DNA from: Streptomyces griseoruber
GTDB lineage: Bacteria > Actinomycetota > Actinomycetes > Streptomycetales > Streptomycetaceae
Reading direction: 5' to 3'
Length of the DNA stretch: 64,000 bases
NCBI RefSeq assembly: GCF_001514205.1
Contig: NZ_KQ948764.1
Coordinates: forward strand, 443,882 to 507,881
This document shows positions 27,327-35,466 of the stretch, piece by piece. A program made the position numbers and the translations under genes. A model generated the notes under the pieces. The model saw only the letters and a program-made list of their open reading frames with translations. It was not told the DNA's origin and searched no databases. The first letter of the stretch is position 1; each line of letters opens with the position of its first letter.

Positions 27327-27728
27327 ATGCAGGCGACCGCGACGGTGCTGGTCTACAGCGACGACTCCCGCACGCGTGAGCAGGTGCGGTTGGCCACCGG
27401 CCGGCGGCCGGCTCCCGATGTACCGGTGGTCGAGTTCGTGGAGTGCGCCACTCCGGACGCGGTGCTTCGGGAGCTGGACAAGGGGGGGATCGATGTGTGC
27501 GTGCTTGACGGCGAGGCCGTCCCGATGGGGGGGATGGGGATGTGCCGGCAGATCAAGGACGAGGTGTTCCAGTGTCCGCCGGTGCTGTTGCTGATCGCTC
27601 GGCCGCAGGATGCGTGGCTGGCCACGTGGAGTCGCGCCGACGCGGCGGTGACGTTGCCCGTGGAGCCGGTGGAGTTCGCGGCCGCGCTGGCTTCCCTGTT
27701 GCGGGAGAAGAGGCTTCAGAGCGCCTGA
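27327..27728 (+). CDS. stand-alone, atypical receiver-domain (CheY-like) protein
   Basis: A 133-residue protein with the response-regulator receiver fold and no output domain. The acidic pair Asp12-Asp13 (VYSDDSR) and the phosphoacceptor position Asp61 (CVLDGEAVPMGGMGMC) are present. The conserved Lys before the final strand is missing: LPVEP stands where KPF-type motifs occur. Phosphorylation may therefore be weak or absent. GGAGG is placed before the ATG at 27327. It sits divergent from ctaE inside the respiratory locus; a regulatory link is suggested only by position. Confidence 0.82.
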   Translation: MQATATVLVYSDDSRTREQVRLATGRRPAPDVPVVEFVECATPDAVLRELDKGGIDVCVLDGEAVPMGGMGMCRQIKDEVFQCPPVLLLIARPQDAWLATWSRADAAVTLPVEPVEFAAALASLLREKRLQSA

Positions 27729-27755
27729 GAGGGGCGTGCGGGGGCTGTGGGGCGA

Positions 27756-27796
27756 CTGCGGGCCCGCCGGTGGGCCGGCCGGCGTCCCCGCGCCCT
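27756..27796. repeat. degenerate copy of the recurrent gene-end sequence
   Basis: The plus strand reads CTGCGGGCCCGCCGG, TGGGCCGGCCGG and TCCCCGCGCCC in the same order as the better copies at 32479, 33892, 51931 and 59411, but lacks part of the GCGCGG core. It lies between convergent genes. Confidence 0.4.
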
Positions 27797-27805
27797 TGAA
27801 GGCTC

Positions 27806-29068
27806 CTACACAGCCGTGGGTCGAAGTGTGGACGTGTCCGGCTGGGTCTTGTGCTTGCCCGTCGTCAGGGCGCTGCCGGTCTTCCACTTCGGCCACTCGA
27901 CGTTCCAGTCGCCGAAGCCGTTGCCGAACGGCTCCATCGTGTCCCCGTAGCTGTTGACGACCTTGACGACGTCTCCGGGGCGGACGTGCTCGAAGAACCA
28001 CTCGGCGTTGGCGGTGCTCATGCCGGTGCAGCCGTGGCTGACGTTCGCGTAGCCCTGGGAGCCCGCGGACCAGGGGGCGGCATGGACGTACTCGCCGCTC
28101 CAGGTGAGCCGGGTGGCGTAGTAGACGGGCAGGTCGTACGACTCCGAGGAGCCCTCGGCGATGCCGACCGTGGCGCTGCGCATCCGGACGAACTGTTCCT
28201 TGCCGAGGACGACCTTGACGCCGTTGCGGGTCTCGAAGCCGGGCTTGCCGGTGGTGACCGGGATGGTGTTGATCACCTCGTCGTTCTTGTAGAACGTCAG
28301 CGAGTGGGACGAGGCGTCCGTGACGGCTATGACGCGGTCCCCGATGGTGAGGCTGACGTCCTTCGAGGTGGTGCCCCAGAGACGGTCGCTGATCCGGATG
28401 CCGTCGAGGTTGCTGTGGGCGCGGATCGTGGCGCGGGCGGGCCAGTACTCCTGGGGGCGGTAGTGGAGTTCCTTGTCGTCCACCCAGTACCAGGCGCCCT
28501 GCACGGAGGGCGTGGAGTCGACCTTGAGACCGCGCTCGACTATCGCCCGCTGGGCCGGGTCCTTGACGGGCTCGCTGAGCTTGGCGGTGACGGGCTGGCC
28601 GACGCCGTACGTGCCCGGGTCCGGGCCGAACTCGACCGCGAGGCGCTTCTTGCCGCTGGGCTTGCCGGTGTCGAAGGCGATGACCCGGCGGCCGGGGGCG
28701 CCGTCGGCGTCCTCGGTGCTCACCCGGACCGTGTAGTGGGCGTCGGCGGCCAGCGGCTCGGTGCTGTGCCAGCGGCTGCCGTCGGCGGCGAGTTCGCCCG
28801 CCACGTAGCGCCCTGAGGCGTCCACGGCGGTGACGTCGGTGATGGGCTCGTCGTCGTCCCGGGCGACGACCTCCAGCGGCTTGTCCGGGTCGGCCTTCTT
28901 GCCGCCGTCGCCGTCGGGGCCGTTGAAGGAGATCCGGTCGCTCGCGTCGTAGGGGCGCTCGGCGAGGGGGTTGCCGTCGGATCCGCAGGCGGTGACGACG
29001 CCCGCTCCGAGGGCGATCACCAGCACCGTGCAGCTGACGACTGTGCGGGGGCGGGGTGTGTGGCTCAT
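27806..29068 (-). CDS. L,D-transpeptidase lipoprotein (Ig-like domains plus YkuD)
   Basis: A 420-residue lipoprotein with lipobox VVTAC in the first 30 residues, tandem Ig-like domains (about 60-250), and a YkuD L,D-transpeptidase domain. The catalytic block is HAAPWSAGSQG followed by SHGCTGMS with Cys347. It makes 3-3 crosslinks between mDAP residues of peptidoglycan outside the cell, as mycobacterial LdtMt2-type enzymes do. It sits between the ctaE-qcr and ctaCDF operons on the same strand as both, 131 nt upstream of nothing but a terminator that ends the ctaCDF transcript. Substrate role is from the family. Confidence 0.92.
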   Translation of the reverse strand: MSHTPRPRTVVSCTVLVIALGAGVVTACGSDGNPLAERPYDASDRISFNGPDGDGGKKADPDKPLEVVARDDDEPITDVTAVDASGRYVAGELAADGSRWHSTEPLAADAHYTVRVSTEDADGAPGRRVIAFDTGKPSGKKRLAVEFGPDPGTYGVGQPVTAKLSEPVKDPAQRAIVERGLKVDSTPSVQGAWYWVDDKELHYRPQEYWPARATIRAHSNLDGIRISDRLWGTTSKDVSLTIGDRVIAVTDASSHSLTFYKNDEVINTIPVTTGKPGFETRNGVKVVLGKEQFVRMRSATVGIAEGSSESYDLPVYYATRLTWSGEYVHAAPWSAGSQGYANVSHGCTGMSTANAEWFFEHVRPGDVVKVVNSYGDTMEPFGNGFGDWNVEWPKWKTGSALTTGKHKTQPDTSTLRPTAV

Positions 29069-29145
29069 GACTTCACGCTAGGGAGCCGCGTCAATCACGG
29101 CGCGCTGGACGCCACGGATGGCGGACAGGGATTGCGGCGAACGAA

Positions 29146-29182
29146 GGAGCCCGGACCCTCCTTGACGGAGTGTCCGGGCTCC
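29146..29182. terminator. terminator after the ctaCDF operon
   Basis: GGAGCCCGGAC and GTCCGGGCTCC form a perfect 11-bp stem with a 15-nt loop, 17 nt past the ctaF stop and before the L,D-transpeptidase gene. Confidence 0.8.
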
Positions 29183-29199
29183 CGTGGGTTCGGCGCGTG

Positions 29200-29598
29200 C
29201 TACTGGGTGCGGTTCTCACCGCGGTAGTACTCGAAGACCCAGCCCCAGATGCCGATGAGGATGATCGGGGCGGAGAAGTACAGCAGCCACCAGCCGATCG
29301 CGACACCGAGGAAGGCGATGGCGCCACCGACGCCGAGCGCGAGCGGCTGCCAGCTGTGCGGGCTGAAGAAGCCCAGCTCGCCGGCGTCGTCCGCGACGTC
29401 CGCCTCCTTGTTGTCCTGGGCGCCCGCGTCCACCCGACGGGCCGTGAAGCCCAGGTAGAAGCCGATCATGATGGACAGACCGAAGGCCAGGAAGAGGGCC
29501 GTGGTGCCCGCCGGCTCCTTCGACCAGACGCCGTAGACGATCGCCATGATGAGGATGAACACGCTCAGCCACGTGAACATCCTGCCTTGGACCTTCAC
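29200..29598 (-). CDS. ctaF: cytochrome c oxidase subunit IV (actinobacterial type)
   Basis: A 132-residue four-helix membrane protein specific to actinobacterial aa3 oxidases. Hydrophobic segments run at about 6-25, 31-50, 84-103 and 105-124, the last ending [10 protein letters not shown], a typical signature. The GTG start overlaps the ctaD stop as GTGA, so the two are translationally coupled. It is the last gene of the ctaC-ctaD-ctaF operon, followed by a terminator. Confidence 0.94.
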   Translation of the reverse strand: MKVQGRMFTWLSVFILIMAIVYGVWSKEPAGTTALFLAFGLSIMIGFYLGFTARRVDAGAQDNKEADVADDAGELGFFSPHSWQPLALGVGGAIAFLGVAIGWWLLYFSAPIILIGIWGWVFEYYRGENRTQ

Positions 29599-31325
29599 TT
29601 GCCGGCCTCCTTGCTGCCCGCGATGGCGCCGTGGCCGGCGTGCTCCAGCTGCTCGAGCGCGGCGATCTCCGGGTGGTGCAGGTCGAACGCCGGGGATTCA
29701 CTGCGGATCCGCGGCAGGGTGAGGAAGTTGTGCCGCGGCGGCGGGCAGGAGGTCGCCCACTCCAGGGAGCGGCCGTAGCCCCACGGGTCGTCCACCTCGA
29801 TCTTCTTGCCGTACTTGGCCGTCTTCCACACGTTGTAGAGGAACGGCAGGATCGACAGACCGAGGACGAACGAGCTGATCGTCGAGATCGTGTTCAGGGC
29901 GGTGAAGCCGTCCTGCGCCAGGTAGTCGGCGTAACGACGCGGCATGCCCTCGGCGCCCAGCCAGTGCTGGACCAGGAAGGTCCCGTGGAAGCCGAAGAAC
30001 AGCGTCCAGAAGGTGATCTTGCCGAGGCGCTCGTCGAGCATCTTGCCGGTGAACTTCGGCCACCAGAAGTGGAAGCCGGCGAACATCGCGAAGACGACGG
30101 TGCCGAAGACGACGTAGTGGAAGTGCGCCACCACGAAGTACGAGTCGGACACATGGAAGTCCATCGGCGGCGAGGCCAGGATGACGCCGGTCAGACCACC
30201 GAAGGTGAAGGTGATGAGGAAGCCCGCCGCCCAGAGCATCGGTGTCTCGAAGGACAGCGAGCCCTTCCACATCGTTCCGATCCAGTTGAAGAACTTCACG
30301 CCGGTCGGGACGGCGATGAGGAACGTCATGAAGGAGAAGAACGGAAGGAGCACGCCACCGGTGACGTACATGTGGTGCGCCCACACCGTCACGGAGAGAC
30401 CGGCGATGGCGATCGTCGCGGCGATCAGGCCCATGTAGCCGAACATCGGCTTGCGGGAGAAGACCGGGATGATCTCACTGATGATGCCGAAGAACGGTAG
30501 CGCGATGATGTACACCTCTGGATGGCCGAAGAACCAGAAGAGGTGTTGCCACAGCAGTGCGCCGCCGTTCGCCGCGTCGAAGACATGGGCACCGAACTTG
30601 CGGTCCGCCTCCAGGGCGAACAGCGCGGCCGCGAGGACCGGGAAGGCCAGCAGGACCAGGACACCGGTCAGCAGGACGTTCCACACGAAGATCGGCATGC
30701 GGAACATGGTCATGCCCGGCGCGCGCATGCAGATGATCGTGGTGATGAAGTTGACCGAGCCGAGGATGGTGCCGAAGCCGGAGAAGGCCAGACCCATGAT
30801 CCACATGTCGGCGCCGATGCCCGGGCTGCGGACCGCGTCCGACAGCGGGGAGTAGGCGAACCAGCCGAAGTCGGCCGCACCCTGCGGGGTGAGGAAGCCG
30901 CCGACGGCGATGAGCGAGCCGAACAGGTACAGCCAGTAGGCGAACATGTTCAGCCGCGGGAACGCCACGTCGGGCGCGCCGATCTGGAGCGGCATGATCC
31001 AGTTCGTGAAGCCGGCGAACAGCGGCGTCGCGAACATCAGCAGCATGATCGTGCCGTGCATCGTGAACGCCTGGTTGAACTGCTCGTTCGACATCAGCTG
31101 CAGGCCCGGACGGGCCAGTTCGGCGCGCATGAACAGCGCCATCACGCCGCCGATCATGAAGAACGCGAACGACGTCACCAGGTACAACGTACCGATGGTC
31201 TTGTGGTCGGTGGTGGTGAGCCACTTGACCACGACGTTGCCGGGCTGCTTGCGCCGGACCGGCAGCTCGCTCTCGTACGAGTCTTCAGCTGCCGCGGCAC
31301 CCTGGGGTTCGTTGAGGATGCTCAC
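29595..31325 (-). CDS. ctaD: cytochrome c oxidase subunit I
   Basis: A 576-residue heme-copper oxidase subunit I, the catalytic core that reduces O2 and pumps protons. It has twelve helices, the low-spin heme His in [10 protein letters not shown], the copper B block [10 protein letters not shown] with the crosslinked His-Tyr, the HHMY pair in [10 protein letters not shown], and FHYVVFGT near the heme a3/a ligands. GTG at 31325 overlaps the ctaC stop as GTGA. The length and the [13 protein letters not shown] region fit actinobacterial CtaD. It forms a supercomplex with QcrCAB. Confidence 0.97.
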   Translation of the reverse strand: MSILNEPQGAAAAEDSYESELPVRRKQPGNVVVKWLTTTDHKTIGTLYLVTSFAFFMIGGVMALFMRAELARPGLQLMSNEQFNQAFTMHGTIMLLMFATPLFAGFTNWIMPLQIGAPDVAFPRLNMFAYWLYLFGSLIAVGGFLTPQGAADFGWFAYSPLSDAVRSPGIGADMWIMGLAFSGFGTILGSVNFITTIICMRAPGMTMFRMPIFVWNVLLTGVLVLLAFPVLAAALFALEADRKFGAHVFDAANGGALLWQHLFWFFGHPEVYIIALPFFGIISEIIPVFSRKPMFGYMGLIAATIAIAGLSVTVWAHHMYVTGGVLLPFFSFMTFLIAVPTGVKFFNWIGTMWKGSLSFETPMLWAAGFLITFTFGGLTGVILASPPMDFHVSDSYFVVAHFHYVVFGTVVFAMFAGFHFWWPKFTGKMLDERLGKITFWTLFFGFHGTFLVQHWLGAEGMPRRYADYLAQDGFTALNTISTISSFVLGLSILPFLYNVWKTAKYGKKIEVDDPWGYGRSLEWATSCPPPRHNFLTLPRIRSESPAFDLHHPEIAALEQLEHAGHGAIAGSKEAGK

Positions 31326-32281
31326 AGGTTGTTCGTCTCCCGGTTCTTCTCATGGGCGGTCTGCTCGATGCCCGCGGGAACGTAACCGGTCTGCCCCTTC
31401 TTGGCGAGGTCCTTGAGGTGCTGCTCGTAGCGCTCGGGGGAGACGACCTTCACGTTGAACAGCATCCGGGAGTGGTCGACGCCGCAGAGCTCGGCGCACT
31501 TGCCCAGGAAGGTGCCCTCATGGTTGGGGACCACCTGGAAGGCGTTGGTGTGACCGGGGATGACGTCCTGCTTCATGAGGAACGGCACCACCCAGAAGGA
31601 GTGGATGACGTCACGCGAGGTCAGGACGAAGCGGACCGTCTTGCCCTCGGGGAGCCAGAGGGTCGGGCCGGGGTTGTTGGTCTGCGGGTTCCGCTCACCG
31701 GGGACACCGCAGGTGTAGACACCGCCCGCGTCGGCCGGGAAGTCCTTCTTGTACCGGTCCGGGATCGCGGCCAGGTTCTCGTCGGTCTTCGCGTCGCCGG
31801 TGGAGCCTTCGACGTTCGCGATGTAGTTGAAGCACCAGCTCCACTGGAAGCCGACCACGTTGACCGTGACGTCGGGCTTCTTCTCGAGGCTGAGGAGCTT
31901 CGACTCGTCGCGGGCCGTGAAGTAGAACAGCACCGAGACGATGATGATCGGCACGACCGTGTACAGCGCCTCGATCGGCATGTTGTACCGGGTCTGCGGA
32001 GGAACTTCGACCTTCGTGCGGCTGCGCCGGTGGAAGAAAGCACTCCACAGGATCAGGCCCCACACCAGCACGCCGGTGGCCAGCGCGGCGGCCCAGGAGC
32101 CCTGCCACAGGGAGAGGATCCGCGGAGCCTCTTCTGTGACGGGGGTGGGCATGCCAAGGCGGGGGAAGTCCTTGTATGTGCAACCGGTGGCGGTCGCCAG
32201 GACCAGGCCCGCGGTCATTGCCTGCAGCAGCTTCCGCCGCATCGGGCGCCGCGGCGAGCGGTCGGAGCCGTTGGGACTCAC
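31322..32281 (-). CDS. ctaC: cytochrome c oxidase subunit II
   Basis: From GTG at 32281 it has 319 residues. A lipoprotein-type signal (LVLATATGC) precedes two membrane helices and a cupredoxin domain carrying the CuA site, [12 protein letters not shown], near the C-terminus. It accepts electrons from the QcrC hemes. GGAAGG a few bases before the GTG decides this start over the longer in-frame ORF. It leads the ctaC-ctaD-ctaF operon. An 8-bp inverted repeat (32362-32390) lies about 80 nt upstream and may be an operator. Confidence 0.96.
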   Translation of the reverse strand: MSPNGSDRSPRRPMRRKLLQAMTAGLVLATATGCTYKDFPRLGMPTPVTEEAPRILSLWQGSWAAALATGVLVWGLILWSAFFHRRSRTKVEVPPQTRYNMPIEALYTVVPIIIVSVLFYFTARDESKLLSLEKKPDVTVNVVGFQWSWCFNYIANVEGSTGDAKTDENLAAIPDRYKKDFPADAGGVYTCGVPGERNPQTNNPGPTLWLPEGKTVRFVLTSRDVIHSFWVVPFLMKQDVIPGHTNAFQVVPNHEGTFLGKCAELCGVDHSRMLFNVKVVSPERYEQHLKDLAKKGQTGYVPAGIEQTAHEKNRETNNL

Positions 32282-32361
32282 GTAGCGCCTTCCCGAGAGT
32301 CTCGCCCGCGCGGATCGGCTGCGGCCTTCTCGCTGGTCGGTCGCCGCCCTGCGTCGGGCAG

Positions 32362-32390
32362 GGGTTTGGATGTTTATGCGGACCAAACCC
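32362..32390. promoter_or_regulatory. inverted repeat upstream of ctaC
   Basis: GGGTTTGG (32362-32369) and CCAAACCC (32383-32390) are exact complements separated by 13 nt that include TGTTTATG, unusually AT-rich for this genome. Position 80-110 nt before the ctaC start suits an operator over a promoter. It also lies about 145 nt before the divergent desulfurase-TusA gene. Confidence 0.45.
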
Positions 32391-32478
32391 TAGCCGACGC
32401 CCTCCGGGGGTTCTCGGGGAGGGGTGCCTACTGAAGGGGGTGGTTCGCTGGTTTGGCGGGTGCGGGTGTGTTTGTGGC

Positions 32479-32502
32479 GATCGCGCGGTTCCCCGCGCCC
32501 CT
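32479..32502. repeat. recurrent gene-end sequence, copy A
   Basis: GATCGCGCGGTTCCCCGCGC followed by CCCT. Near-identical 23-24 bp copies lie at 33892, 51931 and 59411, with weaker ones at 27756 and 2798. Preceded by the same GCGGGTGTGTTTGTGG-type stretch as copy D. This is the one copy in a divergent rather than a 3' gap. Confidence 0.6.
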
Positions 32503-32521
32503 GTGCTACTCCCCTGCGTTC

Positions 32522-32527
32522 TAACGT
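32522..32527 (+). promoter_or_regulatory. -10 element of an apparently leaderless promoter
   Basis: TAACGT lies 6 nt before the ATG of the desulfurase-TusA gene and no Shine-Dalgarno sequence is present, so the transcript probably starts at the ATG. Confidence 0.5.
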
Positions 32528-32533
32528 TGCCGT

Positions 32534-33883
32534 ATGGCCTACTTCGACGCCGCGTCCGCCGCTCCGCTCCATCCCGTCGCCCGCCAGGCGCTGTTGGCGT
32601 CGCTGGACGAGGGGTGGGCAGATCCGGGGCGGCTGTACCGGGAGGGGCGCAGGGCCCGGATCCTCGTGGACGCCGCCCGGGAAGCGGCGGCCGAGGCCGT
32701 CGGGTGCCGGCCCGACGAACTGTCGTTCACGTCCTCCGGAACGAGGGCCGTCCAGGCAGGCGTGGGCGGGGTGTTGGCCGGGCGGCGGCGGATCGGGCGT
32801 CACCTGATCGTGTCATCCGTTGAACACTCGTCGGTGCTCCATTCGGCCGAAGCGCTGGAGGCGGACGGCGGGACGGTGACGCGGGTGCCGGTGGCGCGGA
32901 GCGGGGCGGTGGCGGCGGGGGCCTACGCGGAGGCGCTTCGTTCCGACACCGCGCTGGCGTGTCTCCAGTCGGCCAACCACGAGGTGGGGACCGAGCAGCC
33001 GGTGGCGGCCGTCGCCGAGGTGTGCCGGGCGGCCGGGGTGCCGTTGCTGGTGGACGCGGCGCAGTCGCTCGGGTGGGGGCGGGTGGACGGCGACTGGTCG
33101 GCGCTGACCGCCAGTGCGCACAAATGGGGCGGGCCGTCGGGGGTCGGGCTGCTCGTGGTGCGCAAGGGGGTGCGGTACGCGGCCCGTGAGACGGAGGAGT
33201 TCGGGAACCTGCCGGCGATCGTCGCGGCCGCCGCGTCCCTGCGGGCCGTACGGGCGGAGGCCGGCCGGGAGGCGGTACGGCTGCGGGAGCTGACGGAGCG
33301 GATCCGGGTGCGGGTGCCCGAACTGGTCCCGGACGTCGAAGTGGTGGGCGATCCGCGACGGCGGCTGCCGGGGATCGTCACCTTCTCCTGTCTGTACGTC
33401 GACGGGGAGGCGCTGCTGCACGAGCTGGACCGGGAGGGGTTCTCGGTGTCGTCCGGTTCGTCCTGCACCAGCGACACACTGACACCGAGCCATGTGCTCA
33501 GGGCGATGGGGGTGCTGAGCGAGGGGAACGTGCGGGTGTCCCTGCCGGCGGGGGTGGCCGAGGAGGACGTGGAGCGGTTCCTGGCGGTGCTGCCGGGGGT
33601 GGTGGCGGGGGTGCGCGAGAAGCTCGGGGCACCCGCACCCGCCACGGTCGTGGCGGAGGACGTCCTGGTCGTGGACGCCCTCGGCAAGCGCTGCCCGATC
33701 CCCGTCATCGAGCTCGCGAAGGTCATCGGGAACGTGCCGGTGGGGGGCCGGGTCCGGGTCCTGTCGGACGACGAGGCGGCCCGCCTGGACATCCCGGCGT
33801 GGTGCGAGATGCGGGGCCAGGAGTACCTGGGCGAGGAACCGGCGGACAAGGGAACGGCGTACCTGGTCCGCCGGACGAGTTGA
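32534..33883 (+). CDS. cysteine desulfurase - TusA sulfur-carrier fusion
   Basis: A 449-residue two-domain protein. Residues 1 to about 355 are a class V PLP enzyme of the cysteine desulfurase type: Asp174 and Lys187 (SAHKWGG) bind PLP, and Cys311 in SSGSSCTSD is the persulfide-forming nucleophile. Residues about 367-449 are a TusA domain with the invariant CPxP (Cys377 in CPIPVIELAK). The desulfurase can thus hand sulfur straight to its own carrier for thiolation or other sulfur transfer. The ATG follows TAACGT by 6 nt with no ribosome site, indicating a leaderless transcript. No tRNA-thiolation gene is adjacent. Acceptor unknown. Confidence 0.9.
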   Translation: MAYFDAASAAPLHPVARQALLASLDEGWADPGRLYREGRRARILVDAAREAAAEAVGCRPDELSFTSSGTRAVQAGVGGVLAGRRRIGRHLIVSSVEHSSVLHSAEALEADGGTVTRVPVARSGAVAAGAYAEALRSDTALACLQSANHEVGTEQPVAAVAEVCRAAGVPLLVDAAQSLGWGRVDGDWSALTASAHKWGGPSGVGLLVVRKGVRYAARETEEFGNLPAIVAAAASLRAVRAEAGREAVRLRELTERIRVRVPELVPDVEVVGDPRRRLPGIVTFSCLYVDGEALLHELDREGFSVSSGSSCTSDTLTPSHVLRAMGVLSEGNVRVSLPAGVAEEDVERFLAVLPGVVAGVREKLGAPAPATVVAEDVLVVDALGKRCPIPVIELAKVIGNVPVGGRVRVLSDDEAARLDIPAWCEMRGQEYLGEEPADKGTAYLVRRTS

Positions 33884-33891
33884 GCCACGCG

Positions 33892-33914
33892 GGGGCGCGG
33901 GGAACTGCGCGACC
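33892..33914. repeat. recurrent gene-end sequence, copy B
   Basis: GGGGCGCGGGGAACTGCGCG followed by ACC, the reverse complement form of copies A and C with one change. It lies 8 nt past the desulfurase-TusA stop, in the gap with the convergent kinase. Confidence 0.6.
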
Positions 33915-33949
33915 GGCCCCCACGCTCCCGCACCCGACGAGGGGCTCAC

Positions 33950-34924
33950 TCACGCAAGATGAGCCCGCACCTCTTCGGCCGCTTCCTCCCCGTACGCCTT
34001 GGTGAAGCGCTCCATGAAGTGCGCCCGCCGCAGCTGGTACTCCTGCGTCCCCACGGTCTCGATGACGAGCGTGGCCAGCATGCAGCCGACCTGCGCGGCG
34101 CGCTCCAGCGGGACGCCCCAGGCGAGACCGGACAGGAAGCCCGCGCGGAAGGCGTCGCCGACGCCGGTGGGGTCGGCCTTGCGCTCCTCGTCGGGGCAGC
34201 CGACCTCGATCGGGTCCTCGCCGTCCCGCTCGATACGGACGCCGCGCGCGCCGAGGGTGGTGACGCGGTGGCCGACCTTGGCGAGGATCTCGGCGTCGGA
34301 CCAGCCGGTCTTGGACTCGATGAGGCCCTTCTCGTACTCGTTCGAGAACAGGTACGTGGCGCCCTCCAGCAGTATCCGGATCTCCTCGCCCGCCATCCGG
34401 GCGATCTGCTGGGAGAAGTCGGCGGCGAAGGGGATGGCGCGGGAGCGGCACTCCTCCGTGTGGCGGAGCATCCCCTCCGGGTCGTCGGCGCCGATCAGGA
34501 CCAGGTCGAGGCCGCCGACGCGGTCCGCGACGGTCTTCAGCTCGATCAGCCGGGCCTCGCTCATCGCGCCCGTGTAGAAGGAGCCGATCTGGTTGTGGTC
34601 GGCGTCGGTGGTGCACACGAAGCGGGCGGTGTGCAGCGTCTCGGAGATACGGACGGACTCGGTGTCCACGCCGTGCCGGTCCAGCCAGGCGCGGTACTCG
34701 TCGAAGTCCGCGCCCGCGGCGCCGACCAGGATCGGCCGGGTGCCGAGCTGTCCCATCCCGAAGGCGATGTTCGCACCCACCCCGCCCCGGCGGACGTCCA
34801 GGTTGTCGACCAGGAAGGAGAGCGAGACCGTGTGGAGCTGGTCCGCGACCAGCTGGTCGGAGAAACGTCCGGGGAACGTCATGAGGTGGTCGGTCGCGAT
34901 GGAGCCGGTGACTGCGATGCGCAC
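33950..34924 (-). CDS. PfkB-family carbohydrate/nucleoside kinase
   Basis: A 324-residue ribokinase-fold sugar kinase. The N-terminal GSIATDHLM and RRGGVGANIAFGMGQLG (di-Gly substrate loop) and the C-terminal DPTGVGDAFRAGF, with anion hole and catalytic Asp257, are the two PfkB signatures. Actinobacterial relatives include adenosine kinases and ribokinases; the sequence does not decide between them. GTG start at 34924 with AGGAGA upstream. It is a monocistronic gene, convergent with the desulfurase-TusA fusion. Confidence 0.88.
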   Translation of the reverse strand: MRIAVTGSIATDHLMTFPGRFSDQLVADQLHTVSLSFLVDNLDVRRGGVGANIAFGMGQLGTRPILVGAAGADFDEYRAWLDRHGVDTESVRISETLHTARFVCTTDADHNQIGSFYTGAMSEARLIELKTVADRVGGLDLVLIGADDPEGMLRHTEECRSRAIPFAADFSQQIARMAGEEIRILLEGATYLFSNEYEKGLIESKTGWSDAEILAKVGHRVTTLGARGVRIERDGEDPIEVGCPDEERKADPTGVGDAFRAGFLSGLAWGVPLERAAQVGCMLATLVIETVGTQEYQLRRAHFMERFTKAYGEEAAEEVRAHLA

Positions 34925-35054
34925 GGCGTGGACTCTCCTGTGGGGAGGGGGATTGACAGTTCACGCTACCCGGTGGAGCGGCGCCACTGAAGCAGCCGAA
35001 ACTACCCGATAGTAGATCTTTCTTCGCGGGCTCCTCCGTGCTTACGGTTCCGCT

Positions 35055-35267
35055 ATGACGAACCTCGAGTTCCGCATCGCCCCCGCACCGGCCGATCTCG
35101 AAGGCGGCCTCGCGTCGCTGCGGGGCGACTGCGCCCGGATGGCTCCGCACTGGGCGGCTCCGGAGAAGACCGCTTCCCGCCCGGTCTCCCCGTCACGCAT
35201 TCACGGTGTCTCCGTCCCGGCGAGGTCGGCGCGGCTTCTGGAGGCCATGCCGGACTACGGCAACTAG
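35055..35267 (+). CDS. possible small hypothetical protein
   Basis: A 70-codon frame whose third positions are mostly G or C, as in real genes here. TACGGT lies 6 nt before the ATG with no ribosome site, similar to the other leaderless starts in the window. The product has no membrane segment, no signal peptide and no motif I know. It could equally be chance coding potential in a high-GC gap. Confidence 0.35.
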   Translation: MTNLEFRIAPAPADLEGGLASLRGDCARMAPHWAAPEKTASRPVSPSRIHGVSVPARSARLLEAMPDYGN

Positions 35268-35289
35268 GGGGTTTCCCCGTATTTCTTTT

Positions 35290-35349
35290 CGGATGTCCTT
35301 ACGGAGGTCCTTACGGAGGTCCTTACGGATTTCCTCACGGTCTTCCTTA
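35290..35349 (+). repeat. five 12-bp imperfect tandem repeats
   Basis: Units read CGGATGTCCTTA, CGGAGGTCCTTA twice, CGGATTTCCTCA and CGGTCTTCCTTA, followed by another CGG. Two units are identical and the others differ at 1-4 positions. They lie 118 nt before the membrane protein at 35467 and are richer in AT than the surroundings. Confidence 0.8.
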
Positions 35350-35466
35350 CGGCTTTGCCGGCCGGGGCGCTCACAGGGAACCGTGCGCTCCCCCGCCGCG
35401 TCCCATCGCTGTCCCTCGTTGAGGGGATGTGAGGTACGACAGCAGGGCAGCCGAAGGAGCGATGCG

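Larger units (their letters stand above)
34925..35466. other. gap with a doubtful small gene and a 12-bp tandem repeat
   Basis: Between the PfkB kinase and the membrane protein at 35467 lie about 540 nt. The part near 34990-35010 has a small dyad (CTAC...GTAG) and AT-rich bases that may hold divergent promoters. A possible 70-codon gene is at 35055-35267, and five 12-bp repeats are at 35290-35349. GAAGGAG just before 35467 is the ribosome site of the next gene. Confidence 0.6.

Noticed and set aside
31322..32386. Longer ctaC start at 32386
   Set aside because: It would add a basic segment before a normal lipoprotein signal; GTG at 32281 has a well-placed ribosome site.
35290..35349. CRISPR-like array
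   Set aside because: Units are 12 bp, imperfect and directly abutting with no spacers, and no cas genes are present.
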